Part shown: positions 1-12,274 of the stretch, in pieces | Position numbering within the stretch: the first letter of the stretch is position 1 | How the letters are laid out: every line of letters begins with the position of its first letter | Position numbers and translations under genes: made by a program | From: Sambucus nigra | Taxonomy: Eukaryota > Streptophyta > Magnoliopsida > Dipsacales > Adoxaceae | Direction of reading: 5' to 3' | Length of the DNA stretch: 64,000 bases | NCBI GenBank assembly: GCA_949130495.1 | Contig: OX422210.1 | Location: 631,660,585 to 631,724,584 of the forward strand | The notes under the pieces: model-generated | The model's input: only the letters and a program-made list of their open reading frames with translations | What the model was told of the DNA's origin: nothing | The model's database searches: none

Positions 1-597
1 GAATTGACGTGGATTCAAAGGGATTTCTTCAACCACATATTAAGGTAAGAACTCTTTTGTTCGATTTAATTTCCAATGTATTTCTTGATGAATTATAATG
101 ACCCCATGTGGTTTATGGGTTTTAGGTTGTGATTTGGTGAATAAATGTCAGGGATTAAACTCATGTATGTAGAGGATTAATTGTAACATAGGTTGTAACC
201 CAGAAATCTAGAAATCGATTCTTTAAATTTGACAATAGAAACCTTAGGGTACTTGAGATGAAATTGGGAAATCTTGAAAATCATATGTAGAGGACTTAGT
301 ACATGTTTATGATCTGTAGATTTGTAACTCTAGTTCCATGTATATGCCCCATAATCTGATCAACACTTAATGGCTCTTGCAGAATAAATCTGGGATTAAA
401 GATCTCAAATCCTCTTATGAAATTTGGGGTAGAAATTGATATGGTAATGTGGATTAAATGGTTGCAAGATGTATAACTAAGTGTTAAGTGTCCATCCATG
501 TGTTTATAATATTGAAATCACGATTGGAATGAACATTAAAGAAGAAACAAAAGAATTCGTATTTAGAAAATAAGCAAATCTGGGCTTCTGCCCAGGT

Positions 598-611
598 CCG
601 AATCGATTTGG
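598..611. repeat. Degenerate palindrome in LTR (CCGAATCGATTTGG)
   Basis: This 14-bp word is one mismatch from the perfect palindrome CCGAATCGATTCGG, which is repeated in the solo LTR at 45622-49191. It directly follows GCCCAGGTC at 590-598, the same word that precedes the palindromes of the LTR at 15008. Confidence 0.7.
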
Positions 612-1236
612 CCCTGGGGCGGGTTGAGCTGGGACCGGGGTGGTTTGGTTGAGGCATTCTTAGAAGTCCTTATGAGTTGGTAGAACGGGGTTTGGGCCAA
701 CGAGGAATTTATTAAAAATGTAAATGTTACCTACATCTTAATTGACATACTTTATTTAACTGGATGGTTAAATAAACAGTTAAGGATAATGAAATTAACA
801 ATTAACTAGATGGTCAGTTATTAATTAATGAACAGTTGTGGATATTAGGGGATCATTCTATGGTACTTATAGAGTAGTTACCTACAAATATCGTATGGAT
901 AAATAATATGTATTTGGGTGTATCTTTGGGACATACCAATGTTCGTGAATAGTCCTATTGGCTTGGGGTTTCGTGCGTGCGGACTGTGTAGCACACGTCA
1001 GCATAGGTGGGCTATGTGTAGGTCATTTAGGTACTACGTAGTTGGCACCATCTACGAGATGTAGGTGATGATGCGGTGAGCCTTTGTGACCGCTAGGTTT
1101 GGGCCGTGCACTGTTATACTACGTAGGGACCGCCCGACTTATATGTGCTTTGTCATATCTGACTTGGATAAGAGATTTCTTCAGACTTGCCGATAGAGTA
1201 CGAACGAGACACCACTGGTACATGTATGTGCGTGTC

Positions 1237-1340
<104 letters not shown>

Positions 1341-2134
1341 TACCCGGACTTAAATGAAATTAACTAAATTGTCTAAGATCGTAGACATAAATTGTAGACC
1401 TTATTATACTACGTATAATAGATGTTTATGCCACTTCCATGATATACATAAGACTGGGAAACCTTGAGATTTGGTAATCTAATGTAGTCATCTTCGTTTT
1501 AATAATTAATGATAGCTAGTTCATTTGAATATTAAATTGGCACGCTGACACATATATCACTTTGGGACTTGTTGGGATGCGACTAATATCGCACTTAGTT
1601 GAGGGGTGAGATATAAAACGCATGTGAGTGACGATGGGAAATATTTATTTTGTATCAACTGTATTTATTGCATTTTAAATTGATTGATTTAATTCCTGCA
1701 CACCTCGGGCTCTGACCAAATTTAATTATTTTCTCCCCCAGGTGCTCCTAGACAGAGATAGCGGGACTGTTGACTTGGCAACCTTGTATTCTCATTTTTA
1801 CTCTTCAAGCATTTCAGTTCTATTGATCCTAGCGTAGGTGCTTTTCAGCTCCAGTACACATTTTATTAGTGGGATATTTGTATGGGCATAAGCCCGGGAT
1901 TTAATTAATTTGTGTTGGTTTGAGACTTTATCATTTGGTTGGATTTATTATACATTTAGTATTGGATTGGATTCTATTCATTCTATTGGAGTGTTATTTT
2001 AAAACTCATTATCGGACTATTAAATACGTTTTACATTGTGTTTATGTTAAGAATGATATTAATTGACAAGCAAGCCCTATCTTCGGCGTATCGTGTCTGG
2101 CCAGCCTTTACGTGAAAAAATAGGGGTTGTTACA

Positions 2135-3585
2135 TGGTTGGGAACGTGCGTCTAACTACTACCAGTTACATGGACGAGGTCAGAAGGCTTGACGAGAAGG
2201 AAAGGAGATTCAGGCTCTCAGAGAGGAGAAGAGAGTTCGGGAGGTTTAGAAAGGGGAGATAGAGACTAGGCTCATTCAGGAAGAGATTAGTTGGAGGCAG
2301 GATTCTAGGGCGTTGTGGCTGAGAGAGGGGGATTTGAACACCAAGTTGTTCCACATTGTTGCCAGCTCATAAAGCGTTGTGGTTGAGAGAGGGGGATTTG
2401 AACACCAAGTTTTTCCATACTGTTGCCAGCTCACACAGGCGCATAAATCACATTGGGAAAATCGAGGTAGAGGGAGTGGTGTATGAAGATGAGAGAGAGG
2501 TGAGGGGGCCATTTCTCAATTTTATGAATATTTTTAGGGACGAGGAGGAGTGGAGACCCTCTCTTAACGGGGCCGATTTGGGCAGTATTTTCGCATCCGA
2601 GGCTGAAGGTATCGAGGGCATCTTCACTGAGGAGGAATGGTACAGGTTCTTAAATCGATGAGTGGTGATAAAGTACCTGGTCCTGACGGATTCACGATGG
2701 CCTTTTTTCAGCATTATTGGACCATTGTCAGGAGTAATGTGATGGCTTTCTTTGACAAGTTCCATGATAGGGGCTATTTTGTTCCTAGGTTGAATGAGAC
2801 TTTTATCACCTTGATATCAAAGAAGGGTGGTTCTTTTGATATCAGAGATTTCAGACCCATCAACTTAAATGGGAGTATGTATAAACTTCTGGCCAAGGTA
2901 GTGTCGGTTAGGCTTAGGAAGGTCATTGACCCTTTGATTTTTGAGTCTCAAAACACTTTTGTTGGAGGCCGACAGATTCTCGATGCAGTCTTGGTGGCAA
3001 ATGAATGTGTGGAATCCATGTTGAGGAGAGGGAATCCTGGATTAGCATGTAAACTCGACATTGAGAAACAATATGATCATGTGACTTGGAATTTTCTTTT
3101 GTACTTATTGAGGAGGATGGGGTTCGGTGATCGGTGGTGTCGATGGATGAGGAGGTGTGTTTCGAAGACCAGGTTCTCTGTTCTGACTAATGGGGTGCCT
3201 GAGGGCCTTTTTTCGGGTTCTCGTGGCCTCCGACAGGGTGACCCACTTATCCCCTTTCTTGTTCATCTTGGTCATGGAGGCGTTTATTCGGGTGATGGGG
3301 AGGGTGATCGAAACTGGGTGGATCAGGGGTTTCACTCTTGGGACTTCGGGTTCTAGTAGGGTTACGGTTTCTCACCTTCTGTTTGCGGATGACACGATAG
3401 TCTTCTGTGACGCTGATCGGAGGCAAGTTCATGCTCTGAAATTACTCTTTATTTGATTAAAGGTGGTGTCGGATCTCCGGATCAATGCAGGGAAGTTCGC
3501 GTTGATTCCGATTGGGGGTGAAGGCGTTGTGGTTGAGTTAGTCGGCATCATGGGTTACAGGATTGGATCCTTCTCTACTACTTAT
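2135..3585 (+). pseudogene. LINE (plant L1-type) reverse transcriptase fragment
   Basis: The reading frames encode a non-LTR reverse transcriptase. The pre-RT motif LREGDLNTKFFHTVAS is at about 2383, [10 protein letters not shown] near 2665, DFRPINL near 2845, the palm aspartate motif [10 protein letters not shown] near 3055 (an Ala-to-Gln change from the usual EKAYD), GLRQGDPL near 3228 and the catalytic FADDT near 3385. Two frameshifts break it, near 2640 and between RQGDPL and SPFLFILVM near 3245, and stop codons precede 2356. It begins right after an LTR end and stops at an LTR start, so the endonuclease, the C-terminal part and the 3' end are missing here. Inactive. Confidence 0.9.
2310..2437. 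repeat. 64-bp tandem duplication inside the LINE ORF
   Basis: The segment encoding LREGDLNTK-F occurs twice with a 64-bp period (starts 2310 and 2374) and few mismatches. The length is not a multiple of three, so the duplication shifts the frame and helps explain the broken 5' end of the RT. Confidence 0.9.
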
Positions 3586-4253
3586 TTTAACACCCTGTAA
3601 TTTTAAGCATTTAATAGTTAATTAATTCGGAAAAAATTTAAATTACTAGTGTGTCGTAATTTAATGGAATTAATCATGGAAGTGTTACATAAATATTAAT
3701 CGGGAGAATAATTGGTTAATATTTATGGGAAAATTAATTTACTAGGTAAATAGTAATATTTAATTACGTCTTAAGAGTATTAATGACGTGGGGTTACTTA
3801 TCTCAACCGGGAGTCGGTTCCAGACAAAGTTAGGTGGGAGATAATAAATTTTATAAACTTATACGGATGCCAATTCTGAGTGCACGGTTGAGTCCGAAAG
3901 GGCCACGATAGTCGGAATAGAGTACATGGGGGTAGTAATAGGTCTTGGGACATTTTTAGGCATAGTCGGGCCCACACGGGGGTATTTGGGTCACTTGGGC
4001 TTGGCTCATCAGGCAAAAAACGGGATTAAGCCTAATTACTTAATTAAAGGGAAAAGGGGAACGGCTGAATATACTGTGAAAAACCTATAGTGGGAGAGAA
4101 TACCCTAAGGATCAGTTAAAGGCACTGGGAACCAATTTGGGAGACAAAGGATAGAACCAAAGGGGATTTCATCATCAACCTTGAGAATCACTACTCCGGA
4201 TCAGACCCTACGAAACCATAAGGCAAGTGGTTAACTTACTGTAGCATTTATTA
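3586..4253 (+). mobile_element. Chromovirus LTR, first ~670 bp only (copy A)
   Basis: It begins TTTAACACCCTGTAATTTT, a mutated form of the TGTTACACCC start seen at 42987. It aligns with the first part of the LTR at 15008, down to the shared 'aaggcaagtg' block. At about 4253 it switches abruptly to LINE 3' sequence. The identical truncation junction occurs at 43657, so the truncation is older than the A/B duplication. Confidence 0.85.
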
Positions 4254-4664
4254 GGACCGCTTGGGTTATGCTCGGGTCTGTAACGGCACTCTTAGAGGGG
4301 TGGAGCCCCTCGTGGGGGTGGTTGGGTGACAGGAGTGTGTGGTGATTAGTTCCTCAGTGCATTTTTTGGACGGTTTATAAGGAGAGGAATGCGAGATGCT
4401 TTGATGACATCAAGACTGAGCCTTAAAGATTTCGTTATCTGTCTTTGAGCACTCACCTTGGTCTAAGGAGAGCCTTTCCAGCACGACTCAGGAGTTTCTT
4501 GAGTTCGTCGAGGAGCTCCACACCATAGTGTAGCATGGTTATCTATTTGTCAGGGTTTGCTAGCTTTTTTTCATTTTAGCAGGTTTACTGGTTTGTATAC
4601 TTCTTGTATACGGGTTCGCTCCCTTAGCGATGGGTTTTTAATATCATTTATTTATCAAAAAAAT
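4254..4664 (+). mobile_element. LINE 3' end and tail (copy A)
   Basis: One frame near 4350 encodes IFWTVYKERNARCFDD, the usual C-terminal block of plant LINE ORF2. It is followed by the typical plant-LINE 3' UTR ('cttcttgtatacgggttcgc') and a short A-rich tail. The region between the RT and this block, about 1.4 kb in complete LINEs, is missing and an LTR fragment stands in its place. Confidence 0.85.
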
Positions 4665-5397
4665 TATTGAAATTATGAATGTCTCATTGATTAAAGTATT
4701 CATTAATTTGTTTTAATTATTTTTCATTTGATTTGTATCATATAACATATATTGAAATTAAGACATAGCGTGCCGACTGGGATTGTTTCCGGACAACCGC
4801 ATTGGTCCTAATAGTCAGGTAAATGTGATTCCATTCATCATTTCATCATTCATTTTCATAATTTATATTAAATTTCATTTCATCGACATCCTTAATATTA
4901 AGGTCATTTTGACTGCACCACCCATTTAGTTTTGCTTTAGACTTTGCCACCAAAACAGACCATGCCCTTGCTTACAAAAAGCCCAAACCAATTCGATTGT
5001 ACTTTATTAAATGCTCAATCGACACTTTATTTTCTTTACTTACTTAAGACACTTATTACATTAATATATTAATTAAATAAGACACTTTATTAAACCAATC
5101 TTTTAATTATAAAAACAGGTTTTATCCATTTATAGTTTTTCTATTTAAACTATAAATGGGAAATTTGATATAATATTCTCGTATAATAGGAAGTTTTAGC
5201 CATTCATAATTAATATGAATATCGAAACGAATAGAATATTGAATTTCAAATCAATATTAAATATTATAGAACATTACGATTAATCTAGCGATACATAATT
5301 TCGATTTATTTATTATTTATTATTACAATTATTTATTATATTCTTAGATATTAGATATATTAGTAGTATAGTAAATGTACAGTAAATATTTTTCTAC
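4665..5397. other. AT-rich stretch without recognisable gene
   Basis: No coding potential is seen. It contains a perfect 13-bp stem (5126-5138 with 5147-5159, 8-nt loop) that is conserved at 44547-44580 in copy B. It may belong to the copia element that follows, but I cannot show that. Confidence 0.5.
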
Positions 5398-5474
5398 GAA
5401 ATATTTTTTTAAAGGATCTTCTGATCAACCCAGAGATCATTTGGATTCCATTAGTAATGAGGATTTGGAATATC
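5398..5474 (+). pseudogene. ycf2: Plastid ycf2-like fragment (NUPT), copy A
   Basis: About 77 bp encode a peptide containing RSSDQPRDHLDSISNED, which I recognise as an internal segment of the chloroplast Ycf2 protein (known sequence: RSSDQSRD followed by SISNEDSEYH). The similarity stops at EYH, where copia-type sequence begins. This is a nuclear insert of plastid DNA too short to function. The assignment is from memory of the Ycf2 motif. Confidence 0.65.
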
Positions 5475-5840
5475 ATTTGTCAAATTGCACTCAACTTAAT
5501 AGATGATATTATTCCAATCTGGGTTATTCCAATCTGGCTTTGATACTTATTAGATGATATTATTCCAATCTAGTGCCGGTGGCACCAATCATAATGCATT
5601 GTGCTAGTCAATCAGCGATTGGAAGGGAATATGATAGTTTCTATAACATTAAAGTCATGATATATACATCGTCGAAATGATATCTTTAAATAATTGCTCT
5701 AAAGTAGAATTATATTCATTGATTATGTAAAGTCAAAGGAAAATATTGTGGATCCACTAACAAAAGGTCTACCAAGAGAGTAAGTGAGAAGTTCATGAAG
5801 AGGAATGGGCATTAAGCCTATACAAAATTATAGAGTTGCC
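5475..5840 (+). pseudogene. Ty1/copia RNase H fragment (family 1), copy A
   Basis: Frames encode the end of a copia polyprotein: LLDDIIP, a degenerate SQSAIGRE segment, IDYV.SKENIVDPLTKG near 5710-5765, and a following SSRGMG-like tail. Compared with copy B it has a deletion, and the block 'ttagatgatattattccaatct' is partly duplicated near 5500-5570. Stops and frameshifts are frequent. Confidence 0.8.
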
Positions 5841-7255
5841 ATAATGAAAACTCAACATGTAGATCCCAATAAATAGGTTCAATCAGATAAGCTAATTGTG
5901 TGCGACTCCGTTACTACTAAAAAGATAATCATTTTTTCGCATTCCTAGAATGGGTCACAACACAATCTGTCGCATGTAACAGGATAAAGTTTGTTTTTAA
6001 TGATTTTTATATCTTAAACATATGGATCAAGTGGGGTATTAGCATGATATTCTTAATAAAAATCACCTCTTCTATGAGAATGACGCTTATGGGACGAGGT
6101 GTCCAAGGCCAAAATAGACACAATAATGAGAACAAATAATGTTCAAAAAAAGATAGTGTGAATTATATTGTCTCGTTTACAAAAATAATTAATCAATTCA
6201 AGACATCGAGTACATTAATCGTCTTGTAAACTCGGTATTCTCGTGCTAGGGAAGATTCAAGGCCACAAGCTATCTTTACTAATTCAACACTTTTCCACCG
6301 ATACTCTCTTTTAAGTTTGTCTGCATGTCCATTCACACTCTACACCCGAAATTCAATCATGTGAGGGATTATTAAGGGGGAAAATGAATTACCCATAATT
6401 AATAATTTTGACCAAATCAAGTTTTGGGTAAATTTTGAGCCATAATTAAAACGGGAGCTACACCTTAGAAGTGACGGATCAAGATACCTACGCATTCCTC
6501 CCCGAAAGGTAAACAACTTGGTATATTCATTTGATCAAAACAAATAAGAAATATATTAAAATATGGCTTCAAAGTACCACTTTTGCACATGAACTATTTG
6601 GTGCAGTTGGTGTAGAAAATTTATCCATGTAGGAAAACTATGTGAAATGGCTAGGATTTATATACCCAAACATTTGCTTAATGTATTGGTTATCTTAGGC
6701 TATCCCAAGTCTTTGGAAGGGAGAGGACTTACCTAGTGTGGGCTTTTACTCCAAACCCCATATACAAGCGCCACCACAGCCCAGCCTGTGTGCCCCTGGT
6801 CCAAGGTTCGTGGATCGTGGGTCTTTTTTAAACTAATATTTTCTTTTCGGACAAAATAAAATTGAGAATTTGACTTAAAATTTGGGGTTGAAATTATCTT
6901 ATAAAACGCCACAATTTTAATTTTTTAATTGTTTAATAAAAGATTGTTTTAAATGCCGTCGTTTAAAACTAGACCCTCGTTAATTTGGATCATTAAGTGC
7001 TTGTGTTTGTTCACGAATTCAAGTTAGTGAATCTCTTATTTTTCTATTGGATCCTTTTGAAAGAGGTAAGATCTGATAAATCGGAGAAAAGACAAACATC
7101 GATGAATAAAAATTTGTTCAAATATGAATTTTTAAGATTTATTATTTTCGTTTAGGGTGTCACTATTTATCTATCTCTTGACTCGAAATGAGAGCAGGTT
7201 TAAAGAAGGATGTTAAAGTGTCTAAAAGGTTGGACTCGGAGGAAATAAAAAAAAT
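5841..7255 (+). mobile_element. Copia family 1 3' untranslated region and probable LTR (copy A)
   Basis: After the RNase H end comes a spacer of the kind found in plant copia elements, with 'ccaaggccaaaatagacacaa' near 6100. A 'gtgagggattattaagggggaaaa' segment near 6362 looks like a polypurine tract and LTR start, and an LTR-like body with 'ccccatatacaagcgccacc' follows near 6757. The exact LTR ends are not resolved. No gene is seen. Confidence 0.5.
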
Positions 7256-7943
7256 CCGACATGAAAATTAATATGATAATTGAAAGTCATCTCCATGCCT
7301 ATAATAGCATTTCCCTCTTAATTTTCTCATTCCGGAAAACATTTCCTTCTGCATTGCATTGCTTCTTGCCCTTTTTGATTATTGCTTCGTTCGAGGAGGT
7401 TGTCCATAGTCTATATATACATGTGTGTGTATATATATGCAATAATGCTCTCCTACAGGATTCCCGCACAAAATGAAATGTGGACTCGTAAGGTGGCATT
7501 TTTTATACGATATTCCCCTTACACGCTTATTTGTTTTTCAATGGCTCTGACGTATCTTCTTGTTTTTTTTTTTTTTTTTTGGGGGGGGGGGGGGGGTTGA
7601 GTGATATGTCTTTTTCATCTATAGGCTCGAGGCTTGAGCAACACATCTAAGCCACACTGTTTGGCATGTAAATGTATGGCTGAATCTTTATCAGATTCGC
7701 CTATTTGGTCAAACCTTTACTGGGCATATGTTTTTGGTTTTGGTACACCATAATCTGGTGCTTTTTTAGTCAAAGAGCATGTGACATAATGGAGAGGATT
7801 AAAAGAAAAAGGATCATGGGAGAGAGAGTGTGTGTGGGGGTTGAAAACTTGTTGGGTTTTCAATCGTAAATATAGGAAAAGGAAGCAGAAAAAAGTCATA
7901 GATCCGCATTTTATTTTGTGCGGGAATCACGTTGGAGATCATC

Positions 7944-8012
<69 letters not shown>

Positions 8013-8021
8013 GCCCCCTTT
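7256..8021. other. Unassigned sequence with homopolymer runs and a (TA)n(GA)n microsatellite
   Basis: No gene is recognised. It contains poly-T then poly-G at 7562-7597, and (AT)n at 7949-7986 followed by (GA)n to 8012. In copy B the same place has different run lengths and a long (TG)n at 50636-50701. Confidence 0.6.
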
Positions 8022-8577
8022 TGTAAGGACTTCTCGTGGTGCAGACTCGTGCACATACTATTTATTTAAATAGTAAGAAATGAATTTTTTTTATGAAACT
8101 TCATGGATATGATCTCCACGGTGAGAAGATCATCTCCAATTTTTTTCATCAAAAAATTGAATAAAAAAAACCGTTGATGTGAGGTGATATGTAAAAAAAA
8201 TGGTATAAATATGCATTTTTTACCGTTGAAATGTTGGCGATTATCTCACCCACTTTTTGATTGAATTTTTTTATGAAACTTTCATGGATATGATCTCGAC
8301 AGTGAGAAGATCGTATCCTTGAAGTTTCATCACAAAATTCAATCAATAAAGTGGTTGGTGCTGACCTAACATTTCAACGGTTGAAAATGAATATTTATAC
8401 CATTTTTTTACATATCACCTCAATGATTTTTTTATTGAAATTTTTGATGAAAAAAATTGGAGATGGTCTTCTAACAGTGGACCTCATATCTATGAAGTTT
8501 CATCAAAACATTCATTTTTTTTACTATTTTAAAAAAATGGTATGTACCGGGGGTCTTCACCATAAGTAGTCCTTACA
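8022..8577. mobile_element. Foldback (long inverted repeat) MITE-like element 1, copy A
   Basis: The two halves are inverted copies over nearly their whole length. Left end TGTAAGGACTTCTCGTGGTG pairs with right end CACCATAAGTAGTCCTTACA. Inner blocks such as 'ccatggatatgatct' also pair across a centre near 8300. The family is unknown. Its transcript would form a hairpin of more than 500 nt, a possible small-RNA source. The counterpart is 51272-51831. Confidence 0.8.
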
Positions 8578-8587
8578 GGTGACTTTC

Positions 8588-8621
<34 letters not shown>

Positions 8622-8622
8622 T

Positions 8623-9000
8623 GGTCAGGCTCTCCAACATACCTATGAACATACTCATTTTTTAAAGTAGTAAAAAAAAAAATATTTTTTGACCAAACTT
8701 TGTATATATGATCTACATAATAAGGAGATAATTTACAAAAAAATCATCAAAAAATTCAACCCGAAAGGGGATGAGATGATGGCAAAATTTTGAACGGCCG
8801 AAAAATATTCATATATACCGACTTTTCATTTCACCTATTTCCGGGTTGAATTTTTTTGATGATTATTTTTGTAAATGATATACTCTCTATGTAGATCATA
8901 TATACCGAGTTTGGTTAAAAAAATACATTTTTTTACTATTTTTAAAAATGGGTATCTTCATAGGTATGTTTCTAGGAGGTATGTTGGAGAGCCGGACTGC
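8623..9000. mobile_element. Foldback MITE-like element 2, copy A
   Basis: The ends are GGCTCTCCAACATACCT on the left and its inverted form AGGTATGTTGGAGAGCC on the right. Inverted pairing continues inward ('gttgaatttttttgatgat' with its complement), giving a near-complete hairpin. It is bordered by TA/CA microsatellites that blur any target duplication. The counterpart is 51864-52244. Confidence 0.8.
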
Positions 9001-9040
9001 ATATATATAAATACTTATTTATTTATTGGGTTTGTTTACT

Positions 9041-9832
9041 CTAGATTTTAGACTTAAATACATTTCAATTGAAAAACTAGATTTTGCCCAAAATCGTTAA
9101 GTTTAACTGTCGCGTGACATTTTTTATTGAAATAATTTAAATGAATAAAAATTCAAAATAGCTCTGAAAAATTAAAAAAAATCAAAAAACTTCAAAAAGG
9201 GAAACAAAAATCCCAAACAGAACCCTGCACCCACCATCTCTATATCCGGCAACCCTCTACCCCCACCACCATACCACCCGGCAGCCCCACCCCGAACCTT
9301 CCCCACACACACCAATGCAACTACAACCCCAACCTTCCTCTCAACCACCCTTGCAACCTGCAACCAAATCCAAAGTCACAAAATCCAAAAATAAATAAAA
9401 ATCGCAAATTGAAAAACCCAACAACAAAATCTACCATCGCTCTGTTGATTTAGATTTCATCGACTACCGCTATGTTGATTCTGGGTTTGACCAGCCATCG
9501 GCTTATTGATTTGGGTTTCGTAGGCAATAACATTATGGATTGGGGAAGAGGGTGGAGACAGTGGGAGGAGCAGGGAGCTGGTGGAGGAGGGGGGATAGGG
9601 GATGAAAGGTTTTTTCTTTTTTTTATTGGGGGGGGGGGGGGGGGAGGGGCTTCATTTGTTTTTAGATATTTTCTTATTACTGCAATTTTAAATTCAATTT
9701 TCTTTTAATTTTTAGATTTTTTTTATATTTATGAATTCTTTTAATTAAAAATGTCACTTGTGAGTTAAACTTAAATATTTTGAGCAAAAGTCTAAATTTT
9801 CAATTGAAATATAATTATGTTTAAAATCGAAT
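9041..9832. mobile_element. Inverted-repeat element 3, copy A
   Basis: The left block 'tttcaattgaaaa..taga', 'ttaagtttaact' and 'gtgacatttttt' reappears inverted at 9750-9830. The interior has a C-rich strand (9220-9360) and a G-rich strand (9540-9660) that roughly mirror one another. The proline- and glycine-rich ORFs here are shadows of this composition. The counterpart is 52283-53083. Confidence 0.65.
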
Positions 9833-9990
9833 ATTAATAATGTATTAAAGTAAAAAAAAACTCATTTTTTTATAAGAGAGAGGGGGGATCAGGTGGGAAC
9901 CAACTTAACAGATTTCCCAACGGACCACCTCAAAACAACATAGTTTTGAGATAAGAAAATCCCTCACTTCATCTCAAAATAGTTCAAAAC

Positions 9991-10118
9991 TGTTAATGTA
10001 GGTATGCGTTATTATATTAGTGTACTACATGTACTACACTTGTACTACCACATTGTACAATCATACTCCTAGTAAACAATAAATAGGTCATGTGTCTCCT
10101 TGTACAAAGAGATGTAAC
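9991..10118 (+). mobile_element. Copia family 2 5' LTR (shortened), copy A
   Basis: It starts TGTTAATGTAGG and shares 'gtactacacttgtactacc', 'acattgta', 'actcctaat/gta' and 'aggtcatgt.t.tccttgta' blocks with the 3' LTR at 23314-23522. It lacks part of the 3' end. Gag sequence of the same element follows downstream. Confidence 0.65.
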
Positions 10119-10479
10119 GCTCATGGTGGCCTTCCTCCTACAGTGCTCAAGTCGCCGACACACAACCTTCGCTGGTGGGATTCTCGCGCCTGCACCAAAT
10201 CTTTTCTCCTCTCGCTGCCACATCACTCGCGAGCTGACCTAATTTTTTCCGTTCCTCGGCCCACGAACTGACCCGGATTGACCCAAATCTGACCCACCTT
10301 CTTTTGGGGGGACTGTTTCAGCTTATTTAGATTTTCAACCCATTTTTACTCGATTTTTCTTTATTCCGGATTCATTTTCGGGGTTTTTGAACGTCCTTAA
10401 TCCATTTTCGACCTCTGATTTTGGTAAATCAGAACCTTAATTTCACTTTTTCTCCTTTTCTTTTACACGTTATCGACTG

Positions 10480-11860
10480 CAAAGACATCACTCAACCCAT
10501 CTCTATACTCTCCATGGCACCAACTACATCACCTGGTTTCAGGCAATGTCGAGTTTTCTCAAGGGCCGAAAACTCTGGCGTTATATCACCGGGAATGTCA
10601 CTGAACCCACACAGGCCGCTAGGGAAGCTGACGATAAGTTTGAAGATTGTCTTGAGGAGTGAGAGCGCAAGTGCAAAAACCATCAGGTAATCATGTAATT
10701 CCATAATTCCTGTCCACCCTCGATTATCCTCCAATTTGGCAGATTTGTCACTGCCAAATCTCTTTGGGTCTTTCTTCAAAAGAGAGATACCACTGCCGGA
10801 CTCGCTAATTAATATCAGCTTATGGGAATTCTTCATCGCATGAAACAGCATCCCGGACAAACCATCAACAATTTTCTTTCAGATATGCACTCTGTCTCGG
10901 ACCAGTTGACCACTTCGGACTTAAAGCATCCTACTAATGCTGGTAATTTTATCGACTATACTGATCGTCAGCGATTGGTTGTCATTTTCATGGCCCTTCG
11001 TGATACATTTGAGAATGTTTGTGCATTCTCGTTCGACCTCCTCTCCTGAAGTTGTTCTTGATACTCCCTTAGGTCTACCTCCAAATCCCGCAATAAACAA
11101 TGGAATTCTTCCAAGACATGCAACTACCATAAGCTAACATATCATCTTCTTATTAATTACCTCTTTCACACACACCTCTATTCTTTACTAATCCCTCGGT
11201 AGACTTACTTCCCGATTCACCTGAACCCAATTCCTCACCAGATATTACACCGCCACCACACCATACTCTCCTTCAGTACTTGATTCGGTCTCCTCACCTG
11301 ACCTGACTTCCACTATACCATCGGTACCTCAAGTTTCCTTATCCAACGCTCCACCCGAGATGCTCTCCAAGAACACTCCCGAGTCGTCTGCTCCGCCTGA
11401 TGGATTTGCCTCAATCTTCGAACAGAATTTCCTTTGTAAAAGTGTAAGCCCTAAAACCACATTCGTTCTTCTTCGTGATTTTCATGTGTATTCTATTATT
11501 ATTCCTCATCATGAGTCTCGCTCTTATCGTGAGACCGGTTATAACCTCATTTGACAAAAGGCAATGGATGATGAACTGCAGGCACTTGAACAGAATCACG
11601 TATGAGATTTAGTGGATGTACTAAGTGGTAAAAATGTAATGGGATGTAAATGAGTTCATAAAATTAAAACTCAATCGGATGGCTCTACTGATCATTACAA
11701 GGCAAGCCAAAGGGGCTTACACAGGAATACGGGATTGACTATAAGGAGACTTTTGCTCCAGTGGCTCGACTCAACAGTGTTCACAGTCTTATTGCAGTCC
11801 CTACAGTTCGTCGTTGGGAACTATTTCAGATGGACGTGAAAAATGCCTTGTATTGGTTCC
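10480..11860 (+). pseudogene. Copia family 2 gag and N-terminal reverse transcriptase remnant, copy A
   Basis: Scattered frames encode a UBN2-type copia Gag (WRYITGNVTEPTQA, LHRMKQHPGQTINNFLSDMH, LKHPTNAGNFIDYTDRQR at 10600-10990). A Ser/Pro-rich linker follows at 11200-11420, then the RT start at 11560-11855 (AMDDELQALEQNH, DLVDV..GKNVMGCK, YKETFAPVARL, MDVKNA). Protease and integrase are absent and several frameshifts and stops are present. It ends abruptly at the KNA(F) step of RT. The rest of the same RT resumes only at 22549. Confidence 0.85.
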
Positions 11861-12274
11861 TCACTAACTGATTTAATAATATTTAATCATATTGTACTGG
11901 TTCGGATCTAATGGAATCCAATCGACTGTATTTACTTATCGAACTATCATGTCGTGTTCAGAATTTTAAAAAAAAAATATGCCAACATATAATATTATAT
12001 TTAGATTTACTAAATTCTTATTATGTCGTATGGAATATGTGAAAATACCCTTTTAACCCATTTTGCCAAATTAAACCAATTTTGTGGAATCGTGGACCCC
12101 CTTTTTTGGAATAAATATCTTTTTATTTCTTTATTTATTTAGTTTTGTTGCTTAAAAATAAATAAGTGAATAAAGAAAGAAGAATTATTTATTGTCATCA
12201 TCTGAAGAGCCTACGCTACCTTTTTCAACCTTGTTAAGAGAGAGAAAGTAAAGTCTAGAGAGAGAGAAAAAAAG

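Noticed and set aside
9172..9708. Gly/Val-rich and Gly-rich ORFs
   Set aside because: They follow the C-rich and G-rich halves of an inverted-repeat element and are not conserved as proteins between A and B.
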